Below, in pieces: positions 1 through 6,498 of a DNA stretch of 22,674 nucleotides. Position numbers and translations under genes: made by a program. A model generated the notes under the pieces. The model had not been told where the DNA came from, did not search any database, and saw only the letters and a program-made list of their open reading frames with translations. Where the stretch lies: positions 19,069-41,742 of IMG/VR virus record IMGVR_UViG_3300030116_001792; one strand, given 5' to 3'. The first letter of the stretch is position 1; each line of letters begins with the position of its first letter. The DNA comes from a virus.

Positions 1-1151
1 TCAACTGATGACATAAGTTCTTGTAGACCTCTACCAGTAACAAAAGAGTTTGGTGATTGTGCGTCATCAGTAACAGGATAACTAGCACCTAATCTTAATT
101 GTCTCTCTAATCTATCTATTTGTTGAAACATCTGATAAGGTAAGTTGTTTGTTGGTTTTACAACTTGGCTACCAGGAGATAGATAGTTTATTGCAAATCT
201 ACCTCTTTTATAATTACCTGACTCTATCTCTCCTACTATGTTTGTTTCTGTAAACACAGCATCTTCCATAGCTATAATTGATAAAACATTTATCTTTGCC
301 ATTGCAGACATAAGGCCTAACACATGATCGTATTGTCCTTGTAGTCTGTCAAAACTAAATCTTTTAGCAATTACAAATCTTGGTCCTGTCTTTAATGGAT
401 TAGGTGTAAAGTCTAATATCTGACTTGTAGATGGTAGATATACATAAGTACCCTCTTCGTCATAATATTCTATTAACTCTTCACCATCAGCAGTGTCATT
501 CTCCCATGACCTTGACAATGCATCTTTATACAAACCTTGTTGCCAACCACCACCATAATTATTTGTACCTTGTTCGTATTCTATGTTTGCATTAGGATAT
601 AATTTTTTAATTAATCCTGACGGTACAATTCTTACTAATGCTAATTCTGTAGGTGTTTGATCAGGTCCATAGTAACCAGGAAAGCAATCGTATGGATCAC
701 GTAGTTCTGCATGTGGATACATATTGCCAAACTGATCTTGTTTGTTTCTTATTATCCATACACAAAAACCATAACCAGGTAGCCATCTAGCTGCTTGTGG
801 CATTTGCATTTCTATTCTGCTTTTTTTATCGTACGAATGTACTATACGTTCTATCTTTTCTGATTTTAATTTTGCACGTTCAGAATCTTTATTGTTATAT
901 GGATCAACTTTTAAGTCAGGCACTCTACCTAGTTTTTGTGCTAGGTGTTCTAATCCAGACTCGATCATATTAGGTATAGGTAAATCTTCGTTGTAATTTT
1001 CAGAGTTAGAACCTAGTAATGCTGATACACCTTGTGAACCACCATTAATAATTTTTCTTATTCTTGTTCTGTAATCCCAATGACCAGTATGTTCGTGTAA
1101 CCCACGTAAATCGTCTACCTTGTGTGCTAGTTGACTAGCGTTTAATGGCAT
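1..1151 (-). CDS. Phage portal protein, 3' end missing
   Basis: Open frame of 383 codons running off the left edge, starting at an ATG whose A is shared with the terminase stop (TAATG). The product begins MPLNASQLAHKVDDLRGLHE and includes stretches such as RDPYDCFPGYYGPDQTPTE, followed by a beta-rich region and a long helical C-terminal part, as in portal proteins. Portals form the dodecameric ring at the capsid vertex through which DNA is packaged, and they dock the terminase. The assignment rests on position directly after the large terminase, on size and on overall character; no single diagnostic motif was seen. Its C-terminus lies outside the window. Translation is probably coupled to the terminase. 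Confidence 0.72.
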   Translation of the reverse strand, partial: MPLNASQLAHKVDDLRGLHEHTGHWDYRTRIRKIINGGSQGVSALLGSNSENYNEDLPIPNMIESGLEHLAQKLGRVPDLKVDPYNNKDSERAKLKSEKIERIVHSYDKKSRIEMQMPQAARWLPGYGFCVWIIRNKQDQFGNMYPHAELRDPYDCFPGYYGPDQTPTELALVRIVPSGLIKKLYPNANIEYEQGTNNYGGGWQQGLYKDALSRSWENDTADGEELIEYYDEEGTYVYLPSTSQILDFTPNPLKTGPRFVIAKRFSFDRLQGQYDHVLGLMSAMAKINVLSIIAMEDAVFTETNIVGEIESGNYKRGRFAINYLSPGSQVVKPTNNLPYQMFQQIDRLERQLRLGASYPVTDDAQSPNSFVTGRGLQELMSSV

Positions 1152-3070
1152 TATCTATCCCACATTCTTTCGTCGTATGTACTTAACTTATAATTGCTAT
1201 AAGATGGATTATAGTCGTTGTCTACTTCTGATAGCATTAATTTAACGGTCTGGCGTACCCTTTTCATAGGAAACCAACTTGCCATAACTAAGTCAGTTTT
1301 TGAATTTACAGACTTAGAATTTGTGCCACTAGCACTACTAAAATAAATTAATTGTTGTCTAAGTACATTTACTTTACGTTGTGTCTGTGGATTACCCCAT
1401 GGTAAATTTATTTTTTGTTGTTCATACATAGGCACCATAGCTGTTACACCAAATACAGGATCCCATTTGTTTTTATATGTCTGATGGCCCTCTATCCTTA
1501 CACCGTTTACACCTGCCCAGTTTTTTATTTCTTTATCTTGTCCTATAGCTTTTTGGAATCCGTTTTCTTCTACAATCCAATGCGATAAAAAATATTGCTC
1601 ATGCCATTCTTGCATAACTTTTAATGCTTTAGATATACCACCACCTAAGTCATTACGTAAATCTACTAACCATAACTGTCCAGTTTTTTGATTGTATGCC
1701 CACAATACTGCTGCTTGGTATCCTGTACTTGCAGGATCTAAACCTGCAATTAATGCAGTATGTGGTGGTACATCACCAAGTATTCTAGACCTGTCTAAAC
1801 AAGAATCTATCATCTCTGCGCCAAACAATTCCATACCTGCAGGTACAGCTTTGTTAAGATACACCATCTCAAATATAGCTCTACCACCTGTTGTTTCTGC
1901 TGCTGCTAATTGTTCCATAAGCCATTTGTGTGATCGTTTACCTTTCCATAACATGTGTTCGTCTTGGTCATTTGACTCTTGGTCTAACGGTATTTCTAAA
2001 TCATGCGCTCTCTCTACTATTGTTTCCCAGGCATCATTGTTTAACAATGCATTGTACAAATCATCAGGATGCTGTCTAGAACCAATAACAACCATACCTG
2101 TATGTTCTTCTTTTCTAGACTGTAATGTTGTTGTCCACCAGTTTTTTGTATTCTCTCTTGCACTTGGTTGCACTGTACTACCATGATCTTCTATGTCGTC
2201 AGATATAATTAAGTCTGCATCTCTTGACAAAATTTTACCGCCCTTACCTACAGCTACCAACGTAGGTGATTTTATACCAGACACAGTTCTTGTAGCTACA
2301 GTAAATTGACTTGTACTCCAGGACTTGCCAGATTTATTCATAGGCCTAAATCCCTCGTATGTTGCATAGTCCTGTATAAGTTGTTCGTTGTTTTCTAGGT
2401 GGTCGAGTACAGAACCCACCGCGTTTTTTGCTATGTCCTCGTTACCGCCTACCCACATTATTCTCATGTTTGGATTTTTACATATCATGTATACACAAAA
2501 GTGTGTAAGCAAATCTGTCTTGCCATGACGTGGCGGAGACAACACCATTAATCTTTTACCATTCTTAATAGTTTCTAATATTGCATCTATCCATCTTTTC
2601 TGGAACTCTGGTGTCTCGTACGGTACGTTCTGCTCTGTCAAAAAATATTTGTCCCTAAACTCTACAAAGTCATCGAGTGCTGCTTGTGCCTCCCCATTTT
2701 TTTGTAAGGACTCGTGATTGACTCGTAGTGCCTCGTCCTTTAGATATGCAGACAGAGATCTTGTAACAGTCGGTAAAGAACAACCTAGTATGTCAGCAAC
2801 TTCTTGTTTAGTCTTTGTACCTTTTAATAAGTCGTCAAAAAAATTTTTTTTATCCATTATGGCGTAGTAGTTGCCTCTACGTTTCTGTACGTTTGTGTCT
2901 ACAATCTTTTCTACCTGGTATGTATCTGTCGCTTTGTTGGCCCTGTATGCTCTTTTCTTAATTCTGTTTGCACATTTGTCAGAACAATACTTTCTACGAC
3001 CTGTCGGTAAAACGTGAGTACAGTCGTTGGCTAGGCAAAACTTGTTTTTTTCTTGTTTTGTTTTAGTCAT
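1151..3070 (-). CDS. terL: Terminase large subunit with N-terminal zinc finger and HTH
   Basis: Packaging motor ATPase/nuclease, 639 aa. The ATPase has Walker A SPPRHGKT (residues 178-185) and Walker B LIISDDIED (287-295). The C-terminal RNase H-like nuclease shows GLDPAS (D445), acidic residues E501/E502 and D593 in KTDLVMAS. The N-terminus carries an extra module: a zinc finger with C12, C17, C29 and C33 (CX4C-X11-CX3C), then a helix-turn-helix around residues 84-110 (KQEVADILGCSLPTVTRSLS) of the kind found in small terminase subunits. No separate small terminase is visible in the window, so DNA recognition may be fused in. The ATG has no Shine-Dalgarno but lies 7 nt after a -10-like box, suggesting a leaderless start. 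Confidence 0.93.
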   Translation of the reverse strand: MTKTKQEKNKFCLANDCTHVLPTGRRKYCSDKCANRIKKRAYRANKATDTYQVEKIVDTNVQKRRGNYYAIMDKKNFFDDLLKGTKTKQEVADILGCSLPTVTRSLSAYLKDEALRVNHESLQKNGEAQAALDDFVEFRDKYFLTEQNVPYETPEFQKRWIDAILETIKNGKRLMVLSPPRHGKTDLLTHFCVYMICKNPNMRIMWVGGNEDIAKNAVGSVLDHLENNEQLIQDYATYEGFRPMNKSGKSWSTSQFTVATRTVSGIKSPTLVAVGKGGKILSRDADLIISDDIEDHGSTVQPSARENTKNWWTTTLQSRKEEHTGMVVIGSRQHPDDLYNALLNNDAWETIVERAHDLEIPLDQESNDQDEHMLWKGKRSHKWLMEQLAAAETTGGRAIFEMVYLNKAVPAGMELFGAEMIDSCLDRSRILGDVPPHTALIAGLDPASTGYQAAVLWAYNQKTGQLWLVDLRNDLGGGISKALKVMQEWHEQYFLSHWIVEENGFQKAIGQDKEIKNWAGVNGVRIEGHQTYKNKWDPVFGVTAMVPMYEQQKINLPWGNPQTQRKVNVLRQQLIYFSSASGTNSKSVNSKTDLVMASWFPMKRVRQTVKLMLSEVDNDYNPSYSNYKLSTYDERMWDR

Positions 3071-3077
3071 CTGCTAT

Positions 3078-3086
3078 AGTTTACCA
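3078..3086 (-). promoter_or_regulatory. Candidate extended -10 promoter giving a leaderless terminase mRNA
   Basis: On the minus strand TGG-TAAACT (TGn extended -10) ends 7 nt before the terminase ATG, so the expected transcription start is at the start codon. No Shine-Dalgarno is present there. The wider context TATGGTA is shared with the promoters proposed at 3400-3408 and 11383-11391. Confidence 0.45.
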
Positions 3087-3115
3087 TACAAATACTTTGA
3101 TTTAGATGGTTAAAA

Positions 3116-3232
3116 CTACCTAACATGTGTACAGGTAAGAGTGATCGAGACACAGAAAGTTCGGAATCGGTAATACGATAAACTAGACAAGGCAAACCGA
3201 ATACCCAAGGCACTTGACTGAATCCTAGTCAT
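3116..3232 (-). CDS. Small ORF (38 aa) upstream of terminase
   Basis: ATG at 3232 preceded by AAGGAGGT at 8 nt spacing, a strong ribosome-binding site. It encodes a 38-residue basic, Ser/Thr- and Cys-containing peptide beginning MTRIQSSALGIRF and ending in TAG. No family is recognised. Composition is unlike the neighbouring Lys/Glu/Asp-rich proteins, so the ORF may be a leader peptide or chance. It sits between the long hairpin at 3277-3327 and the terminase promoter. The ribosome-binding site is the main support. Confidence 0.35.
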   Translation of the reverse strand: MTRIQSSALGIRFALSSLSYYRFRTFCVSITLTCTHVR

Positions 3233-3276
3233 TAAGAGTAACCTCCTTATTGGCTCGCTATTTCTCTTGGCCGGTA

Positions 3277-3327
3277 GTCCTTACTAGCACTCCTAGTCCT
3301 ATGTATTTGTCCTGTACTAGCAAGGAC
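3277..3327 (-). other. Long RNA hairpin in the terminase leader region
   Basis: Arms 3277-3289 and 3315-3327 form a 13-bp helix with a 25-nt loop. In the minus-strand RNA all 13 positions pair (two are G-U wobbles); in the plus-strand RNA the same two positions are mismatches, so the structure belongs to the leftward transcript. It lies ~14 nt downstream of an extended -10 box and upstream of the 38-aa ORF. It is not followed by a T-run, so it is not a terminator; a regulatory leader or ncRNA is possible. Confidence 0.5.
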
Positions 3328-3340
3328 TTAACCTACTTTA

Positions 3341-3349
3341 ATTATAACA
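3341..3349 (-). promoter_or_regulatory. Extended -10 promoter, leftward
   Basis: Minus strand reads TGT-TATAAT, a perfect -10 with TGn extension and no clear -35. It would start a transcript near 3334 running through the 13-bp hairpin and the 38-aa ORF toward the terminase. Confidence 0.5.
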
Positions 3350-3384
3350 AGAAATAACTACTATATCTGGTACATACTAGATAT

Positions 3385-3408
3385 AGTATACACAATATAT
3401 GGTATACT
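3385..3408 (+). promoter_or_regulatory. Extended -10 promoter within an inverted repeat, driving the tRNA-like RNA
   Basis: TGG-TATACT (3400-3408) lies 7 nt before the GGGGATG acceptor end of the tRNA-like RNA, so the RNA would begin with GGGG at its acceptor stem. AGTATAC (3385-3391) and GTATACT (3402-3408) are a perfect 7-bp inverted repeat overlapping the -10, operator-like. A second perfect repeat, CTATATCT/AGATATAG, lies just upstream (3361-3368 and 3379-3386). Confidence 0.5.
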
Positions 3409-3415
3409 GTCTACT

Positions 3416-3506
3416 GGGGATGATTGGTAACTAAAGCTAACGATCAACTAAAGATTGCCCTTGTACACAGTAGCTTTTTGACTAGGTTCGACTCCTGGCA
3501 TCCCCA
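3416..3506 (+). ncRNA. tRNA-like RNA with CUA in the anticodon position (tmRNA-like ends)
   Basis: A 91-nt element that folds like a class II tRNA. The acceptor is GGGGATG (3416-3422) with CATCCCC (3499-3505), 7 perfect pairs, then discriminator A3506. The T arm is CTAGG-TTCGACT-CCTGG (3482-3498). The anticodon stem is CGATC/GATTG (3441-3445, 3453-3457) with 7-nt loop AACTAAA, placing CTA at positions 34-36 (amber-reading). The variable region is 24 nt, and CCA is not encoded. Unusual points: position 33 is A instead of the near-invariant U, the D-stem is weak (TGG/CTA) and the D-loop lacks GG. The 5' GGGGATGATTGGT and the 3' GGTTCGACTCC...CATCCCCAC resemble tmRNA ends, so a shrunken tmRNA relic is the main alternative. 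It is on the opposite strand to its neighbours and has its own promoter. Confidence 0.6.
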
Positions 3507-3742
3507 CTACATATAGTGTATATATAGCAAAAACCTAGTTACCACCTATACTTTTGGAGATACATATATATTTACGCGACGTCCAGATTTAACTATGTAG
3601 GTCTGTTGTGTAATGTCTAGAAATTGCAGGAATATGCACAGCTTTGATCTAAAGTTTTGTGCGTGTCTACTGCTAACAGGTTAATGCGCGCACGACCGCC
3701 CATAATACCCCTACATTAATTTCCTGGAATAACCCCACTATA
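3507..3742. other. Intergenic stretch, no clear gene
   Basis: Between the tRNA-like RNA and the terminator there is a short CACTA/TAGTG hairpin just after the RNA (3505-3518), without a T-run. A partial copy of the repeated motif, GCGCACGAC, is at 3688-3696 in plus orientation. A 28-codon minus-strand frame (3617-3703) has only a weak ribosome-binding site. Nothing else could be supported. Confidence 0.5.
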
Positions 3743-3780
3743 TAAAAAAAGAAGAGGAGACCGACGGCCTCCCCTCCTCT
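3742..3780 (-). terminator. Rho-independent terminator of the 5300-3802 operon
   Basis: On the minus strand AGAGGAG (3780-3774) pairs with CTCCTCT (3759-3753) around a GC-rich interior, followed by TCTTTTTTTATATA. It lies 21 nt after the stop of the 43-aa gene and separates that operon from the terminase region. Confidence 0.75.
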
Positions 3781-3801
3781 GTACGTATCTAATAGAGAGA
3801 G

Positions 3802-3933
3802 TTAACTAGATACTGCTTGCGCTTTCTTGTAATGGTAATAGCAAAGTTCTTGCTTTATTATTTCGAATGGCTCAAAAAAGAATGATGTATCACATCCGCA
3901 GGAGTTTATTTCTCTGCCTCTTTTCCTGGCCAT
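3802..3933 (-). CDS. Small Cys-containing protein (43 aa)
   Basis: Begins at an ATG overlapping the previous gene's stop (TAATG at 3933-3935) and ends 21 nt before a terminator, so it is the last gene of the operon. The protein starts MARKRGREINSCGCDTSFF, with CxC near residue 12 and C..H further on (ELCYYH). This could be a metal site or simply incidental. The basic N-terminus could bind nucleic acid. No family recognised; the operon position and overlap are the evidence that it is expressed. Confidence 0.55.
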   Translation of the reverse strand: MARKRGREINSCGCDTSFFFEPFEIIKQELCYYHYKKAQAVSS

Positions 3934-4337
3934 TATATATACCTATAACGGAATCGACTTTGCCAATCAGCAGGGCCAATCGTAAAACCATCTCCTAGAC
4001 TCCCGAACATTTCATATAATGTCTGGAATCCCATGTCCATATTACCGAATGAACGGTATATAGTTCCGCCTAGTTTATCGTTGAGACTGACTCCAATAAC
4101 TTTTGCTATATTATAAGTTATGTCAAAGAGTTTTCCAGTCTCTAAATCAACATAATGGAACGTGAAATAGTTTCCTCCGCTTTTTGTTGTTGGTTGTCTT
4201 TTAGCAATGTAGATCTCCGGTTTGCTCCCTTTATCTATTGCTAGCTTTTCTTGCGCTAGAAACATTTTAGTTAAATATTCCTTAGCCTCTTTAATATCGT
4301 CTTTTGTGTATTCTTTTACACTAACTATGTTAGGCAT
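3933..4337 (-). CDS. Hypothetical phage protein (134 aa)
   Basis: The start chosen is the ATG at 4337, which has AAGGAGG 6 nt upstream; a longer in-frame opening to 4406 would overlap the preceding gene deeply and has no ribosome site. The protein starts MPNIVSVKEYTKDDIKEAKE, with an amphipathic helical N-terminal third (residues 8-32) and then a beta-rich region (GNYFTFHYVDLETGKLFDIT). No catalytic pattern or membrane segment is seen and the family is not recognised. It overlaps the 44-aa zinc protein by 8 nt and the 43-aa gene by 1 nt. Confidence 0.75.
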   Translation of the reverse strand: MPNIVSVKEYTKDDIKEAKEYLTKMFLAQEKLAIDKGSKPEIYIAKRQPTTKSGGNYFTFHYVDLETGKLFDITYNIAKVIGVSLNDKLGGTIYRSFGNMDMGFQTLYEMFGSLGDGFTIGPADWQSRFRYRYI

Positions 4338-4464
4338 CTTTTTCCTCCTTATATTCTGGACATGTACGACAATAAAAATTATTTTCATCTGTCTGTAATG
4401 TCTCACCTATTGCTAGTTCTCTTTTACACCAGTAACAAAAAAACTTTAGGACAAGTTTTGTCAT
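4330..4464 (-). CDS. Zinc-ribbon microprotein (44 aa)
   Basis: ATG overlaps the upstream stop as ATGA, and the 3' end overlaps the next start. The protein starts MTKLVLKFFCYWCKREL and has a second pair in NFYCRTCPEY, i.e. CxxC ~18 residues apart from CxxC, a classic treble-clef/zinc-ribbon spacing. The residues between and after the pairs are charged. Such micro zinc ribbons usually bind nucleic acid or a protein partner, but the function here is unknown. It is adjacent to another zinc-ribbon gene. Confidence 0.72.
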   Translation of the reverse strand: MTKLVLKFFCYWCKRELAIGETLQTDENNFYCRTCPEYKEEKDA

Positions 4465-4613
4465 TTTCTTACTGCTTTATTGTATCCGGCATTTGTACAG
4501 GCTCCGCATACTTGGTATTTTGTAAAAGCTATCATCAAATCGTTATCGTCTCCGCATTCAAGACAAATAAGATTTTTTGTAATACCGTTTACAGTAAATT
4601 TATTATTGGCCAC
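4461..4613 (-). CDS. Zinc-ribbon microprotein (50 aa), GTG start
   Basis: The GTG at 4613 has AGGAGG at 6 nt spacing, which fixes the start; it overlaps the end of the 171-aa gene. The protein contains ICLECGDDND and YQVCGACTNAGYN, so CxxC-X17-CxxC, with a basic C-terminus (NKAVRK). This resembles the rubredoxin-knuckle type of small zinc ribbon. The stop overlaps the ATG of the next zinc-ribbon gene. No specific function can be given. Confidence 0.75.
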   Translation of the reverse strand: MANNKFTVNGITKNLICLECGDDNDLMIAFTKYQVCGACTNAGYNKAVRK

Positions 4614-5118
4614 GGTATGCCTCCTGCATCTCTGCCACTGTATAGGCTTTACAATTGTTATTAATAGAGTGATCTAGAATTAAGTTAATTAGATTTCTTG
4701 ATTCTTTAAGCGTTCGACATTCTCCCCAGTGAGTAACCGGCTCAATGGTTGGATTATCTTTTCTTATAACCGGAGTTAATAACGTATATCGATAGACTTT
4801 TTCATAATCTTTATATGAAAATATTGTCTCATCTCCGTTAATCATTCTGAAATAACTTTTATCATTCCCGATGTCCTGTAAATAGACATTACGTAAAATA
4901 AATAATCTTAGATATGCTTTATTAAACATTAACCAAGGCTTATTATCTACGTCATTAATTAGGTCTATATCTTTTAAATCTAGATTAAAAGCTAGCCCAA
5001 TATCAAAAAGTTTACCCTCATTATAAATATTATTATGAGGACTAAACCACCTATTATTAAGACGCTTTAATAACTCTTTGTATTTCTTTTGTCTACTTAG
5101 TGCCATAAACTGTAACAT
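4603..5118 (-). CDS. Hypothetical protein (171 aa)
   Basis: Starts at an ATG overlapping the upstream stop (TAATG), with an in-frame alternative Met four codons later (MALSRQKKYKELLKRL). The N-terminus is basic and helical; the middle is mixed alpha/beta (KLFDIGLAFNLDLKDIDLIND, seen in two parts), and the C-terminus AYTVAEMQEAYRGQ is helical. No metal, membrane or nuclease motif found. It is the second gene of the 5300-3802 operon. Confidence 0.75.
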   Translation of the reverse strand: MLQFMALSRQKKYKELLKRLNNRWFSPHNNIYNEGKLFDIGLAFNLDLKDIDLINDVDNKPWLMFNKAYLRLFILRNVYLQDIGNDKSYFRMINGDETIFSYKDYEKVYRYTLLTPVIRKDNPTIEPVTHWGECRTLKESRNLINLILDHSINNNCKAYTVAEMQEAYRGQ

Positions 5119-5300
5119 TATTCTAATCCCAGTTCATTAATGCGGTCCCTTATTGCTAAGAGTCCGGCCCTATTGGCAGTTCCCCGGCCCATTAGAGAAT
5201 GACTTATAACCATATTGGCGCCAATCAATGCGCCTAATCTATCAATGGCCCGCCCTGTTTCCTCTAATAAGCGCGCATGTTCTGCTATGTTGTATTCCAC
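5118..5300 (-). CDS. Small helical protein (60 aa), GTG start, operon leader gene
   Basis: The GTG start at 5300 is fixed by AAAGGAGGTACAAA directly upstream. The protein starts MEYNIAEHARLLEETGRAID and looks all-helical with conserved-looking Gly/Ala packing; no family recognised. It is the first gene of the operon ending at the 3742-3780 terminator. Its ribosome-binding region GGAGGTACA is identical to that of the genes starting at 6764 and 6897 and is complementary to the candidate sRNA loop at 11409-11417. Confidence 0.7.
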   Translation of the reverse strand: MEYNIAEHARLLEETGRAIDRLGALIGANMVISHSLMGRGTANRAGLLAIRDRINELGLE

Positions 5301-5348
5301 TTTGTACCTCCTTTATTGAAATAAACATAATTTAATTTTACCTAAATA

Positions 5349-5389
5349 AATAAAGAAATAAACCTTTATATTAAAAAATTTTCTTTATT
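5349..5389 (-). repeat. AT-rich inverted repeat in the operon leader
   Basis: AATAAAGAAA (5349-5358) and TTTCTTTATT (5380-5389) are perfect 10-bp inverted arms with a 21-nt loop, about 50-90 nt upstream of the GTG at 5300. It could be a leader hairpin or an operator; there is no GC stem, so it is unlikely to terminate. Confidence 0.4.
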
Positions 5390-5429
5390 GGATCATAAGT
5401 TATAAAGCGAACTCATTTCGGGACTTATT

Positions 5430-5442
5430 AGCGCACGACACA
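5430..5442 (+). promoter_or_regulatory. Repeated 13-bp motif, copy 2 (AGCGCACGACACA)
   Basis: Exact copy of a motif that recurs at 6872-6884 and 8684-8696, with near copies at 8251-8263, 9526-9538 and a partial one at 3688-3696, all in plus orientation. Here it is preceded by TTATT and lies at the base of a terminator hairpin, 130 nt upstream of the leftward operon that starts at 5300. Confidence 0.6.
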
Positions 5443-5470
5443 CAAAAGCCGGCCAATCGGGAGGCCGGCT
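5440..5470 (-). terminator. Rho-independent terminator of the 6764-5499 operon
   Basis: AGCCGGCC (5447-5454) and GGCCGGCT (5463-5470) form a perfect 8-bp GC stem with an 8-nt loop. On the minus strand it is followed by TTTTGTGTGT. It lies ~29 nt after the stop of the 70-aa gene. Confidence 0.7.
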
Positions 5471-5498
5471 ATGTGCATGCAACGTCAGCTTTACAGGG

Positions 5499-5711
5499 CT
5501 AAGTATTACTCTCCGTTGCATCATAGTTAGCTATCTCATACGCTATCATTGCTAATTGTTGTGGTGATTTTTGTACTGCATCCGTCAAAATCTTACTACT
5601 AACAATTAAATTCAAAGCAAACATCAAATCAAATTGTCCTGATGGTAAATCTTTAGTAACTTTTAATATCTCTTTGGTTACTTTCTTGACAGGTAATTCA
5701 ACTTTACTCAC
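5499..5711 (-). CDS. Hypothetical protein (70 aa), GTG start
   Basis: GTG at 5711 overlaps the end of the preceding 103-aa gene by 8 nt. The protein starts MSKVELPVKKVTKEILKVTK and is helical, with a mildly hydrophobic central stretch (FDLMFALNLIVSSKIL) too polar to be a confident membrane helix. Last gene before the terminator at 5440-5470. Not recognised. Confidence 0.65.
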   Translation of the reverse strand: MSKVELPVKKVTKEILKVTKDLPSGQFDLMFALNLIVSSKILTDAVQKSPQQLAMIAYEIANYDATESNT

Positions 5712-6015
5712 TGATGACCTCTAACATTTCTTTAATGACAGTATTTAAATTATCTCTAAGCTCTATCATCTGCGCCAAGTTAGCTAGCAATCTAGCTTTA
5801 CCACTTGACTTATCATGTAACGGCGTCCAGTGTGTGAAATGCATATCAATAGAATCGCATTTAGTTATTGTATTTTTGACACTAAAAAATGTTTCAGTGT
5901 TGTCAGTAACTAATTTATTCTCCTCTACAAAATTGTTATACATATCGCACCATTCTTTATTGTCTTTAGCAATCTCACTTATATGGTCCATGTCTTTCTT
6001 GTACATGACTCTCAT
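5704..6015 (-). CDS. Hypothetical helical protein (103 aa)
   Basis: ATG at 6015 with AAGGAGACATT upstream; it overlaps the previous stop as ATGA. Strongly helical ends (HISEIAKDNKEWCDMYNNF; LAQMIELRDNLNTVIKEML) flank a central region with CDSIDMHFTHW. No recognised domain. Part of a five-gene coupled operon (6764 to 5499). Confidence 0.72.
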   Translation of the reverse strand: MRVMYKKDMDHISEIAKDNKEWCDMYNNFVEENKLVTDNTETFFSVKNTITKCDSIDMHFTHWTPLHDKSSGKARLLANLAQMIELRDNLNTVIKEMLEVISE

Positions 6016-6203
6016 AATGTCTCCTTGATTCTGTCTTGTGCATCTTTAACACTTTGCACTGTCTCTTTAATATCTCTTATAGCTATAGTAACTACTCTAT
6101 CTATCTCTTGTACAGAACTTATACTCATATCAATGTCATGTGATAATGTTTCTAAGTTGCTTGCTTGCATTTCTAATTTTTGTAAAAGATCACTTAATTT
6201 CAT
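6012..6203 (-). CDS. Small coiled-coil protein (63 aa)
   Basis: ATG at 6203 with AAGGAGGAG 7 nt upstream. The whole protein shows heptad-like spacing of Leu/Ile/Val (LLQKLEMQASNLETLSHDID; IAIRDIKETVQSVKDAQDRI), so a coiled-coil oligomer or partner-binding protein is likely. It overlaps the upstream gene by 14 nt and the downstream one by 4 nt. Confidence 0.72.
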   Translation of the reverse strand: MKLSDLLQKLEMQASNLETLSHDIDMSISSVQEIDRVVTIAIRDIKETVQSVKDAQDRIKETL

Positions 6204-6498
6204 AATCTAACTCCTCCTTATTTGTAACGAACACGACACCGACTGTCTCCTCAAACATTTCAACCGGTCTATATTCGGTTAATAATCCCCAAATAGTTGA
6301 CCAATCCCTAGTTGTACTTTTAACTCTGTACGATGGAACAACTATCTCTGCAAACTGGACGTCTGCATCGTAACTATTTTTTATTACGTCTGTAATGTCA
6401 GCTCCAATCTTTTCGATAGATTGTAACCACTCAACAGAATTCTCCTCTTTATTATTTATGTCTACATAAGTAGTAAATTTTACTCTCACGTTTTCCAT
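6190..6498 (-). CDS. Hypothetical protein (102 aa)
   Basis: ATG at 6498 with AAAGGAGGGCTA upstream, overlapping the previous stop (TAATG). Alpha/beta protein beginning MENVRVKFTTYVDINNKEEN, ending in alternating beta strands (TVGVVFVTNKEELDYEIK). No family recognised; second gene of the operon. Confidence 0.72.
   Translation of the reverse strand: MENVRVKFTTYVDINNKEENSVEWLQSIEKIGADITDVIKNSYDADVQFAEIVVPSYRVKSTTRDWSTIWGLLTEYRPVEMFEETVGVVFVTNKEELDYEIK

Noticed and set aside
1692-2186. Plus-strand 164-codon frame within the terminase gene
   Set aside because: Antisense to a well-supported conserved gene, with no promoter or ribosome site.
3361-3386. Perfect inverted repeat CTATATCT/AGATATAG as a terminator
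   Set aside because: Very AT-rich with no T-run; it overlaps the upstream edge of the proposed RNA promoter, so an operator is more likely.
3416-3506. Prophage attachment site in a tRNA/tmRNA end
   Set aside because: No integrase or excisionase in the window, and both ends of the RNA are present, which is not the usual partial att copy.
3416-3506. Genome-wide amber recoding served by the CUA RNA
   Set aside because: TAG is used as an ordinary terminal stop in several genes here (e.g. at 8699, 14154, 18745, 20421), and no gene shows an internal TAG.
3617-3703. 28-codon minus-strand ORF (MGGRARINLL...)
   Set aside because: Only a weak AGGGG site, no overlap with neighbours and odd composition; probably chance.
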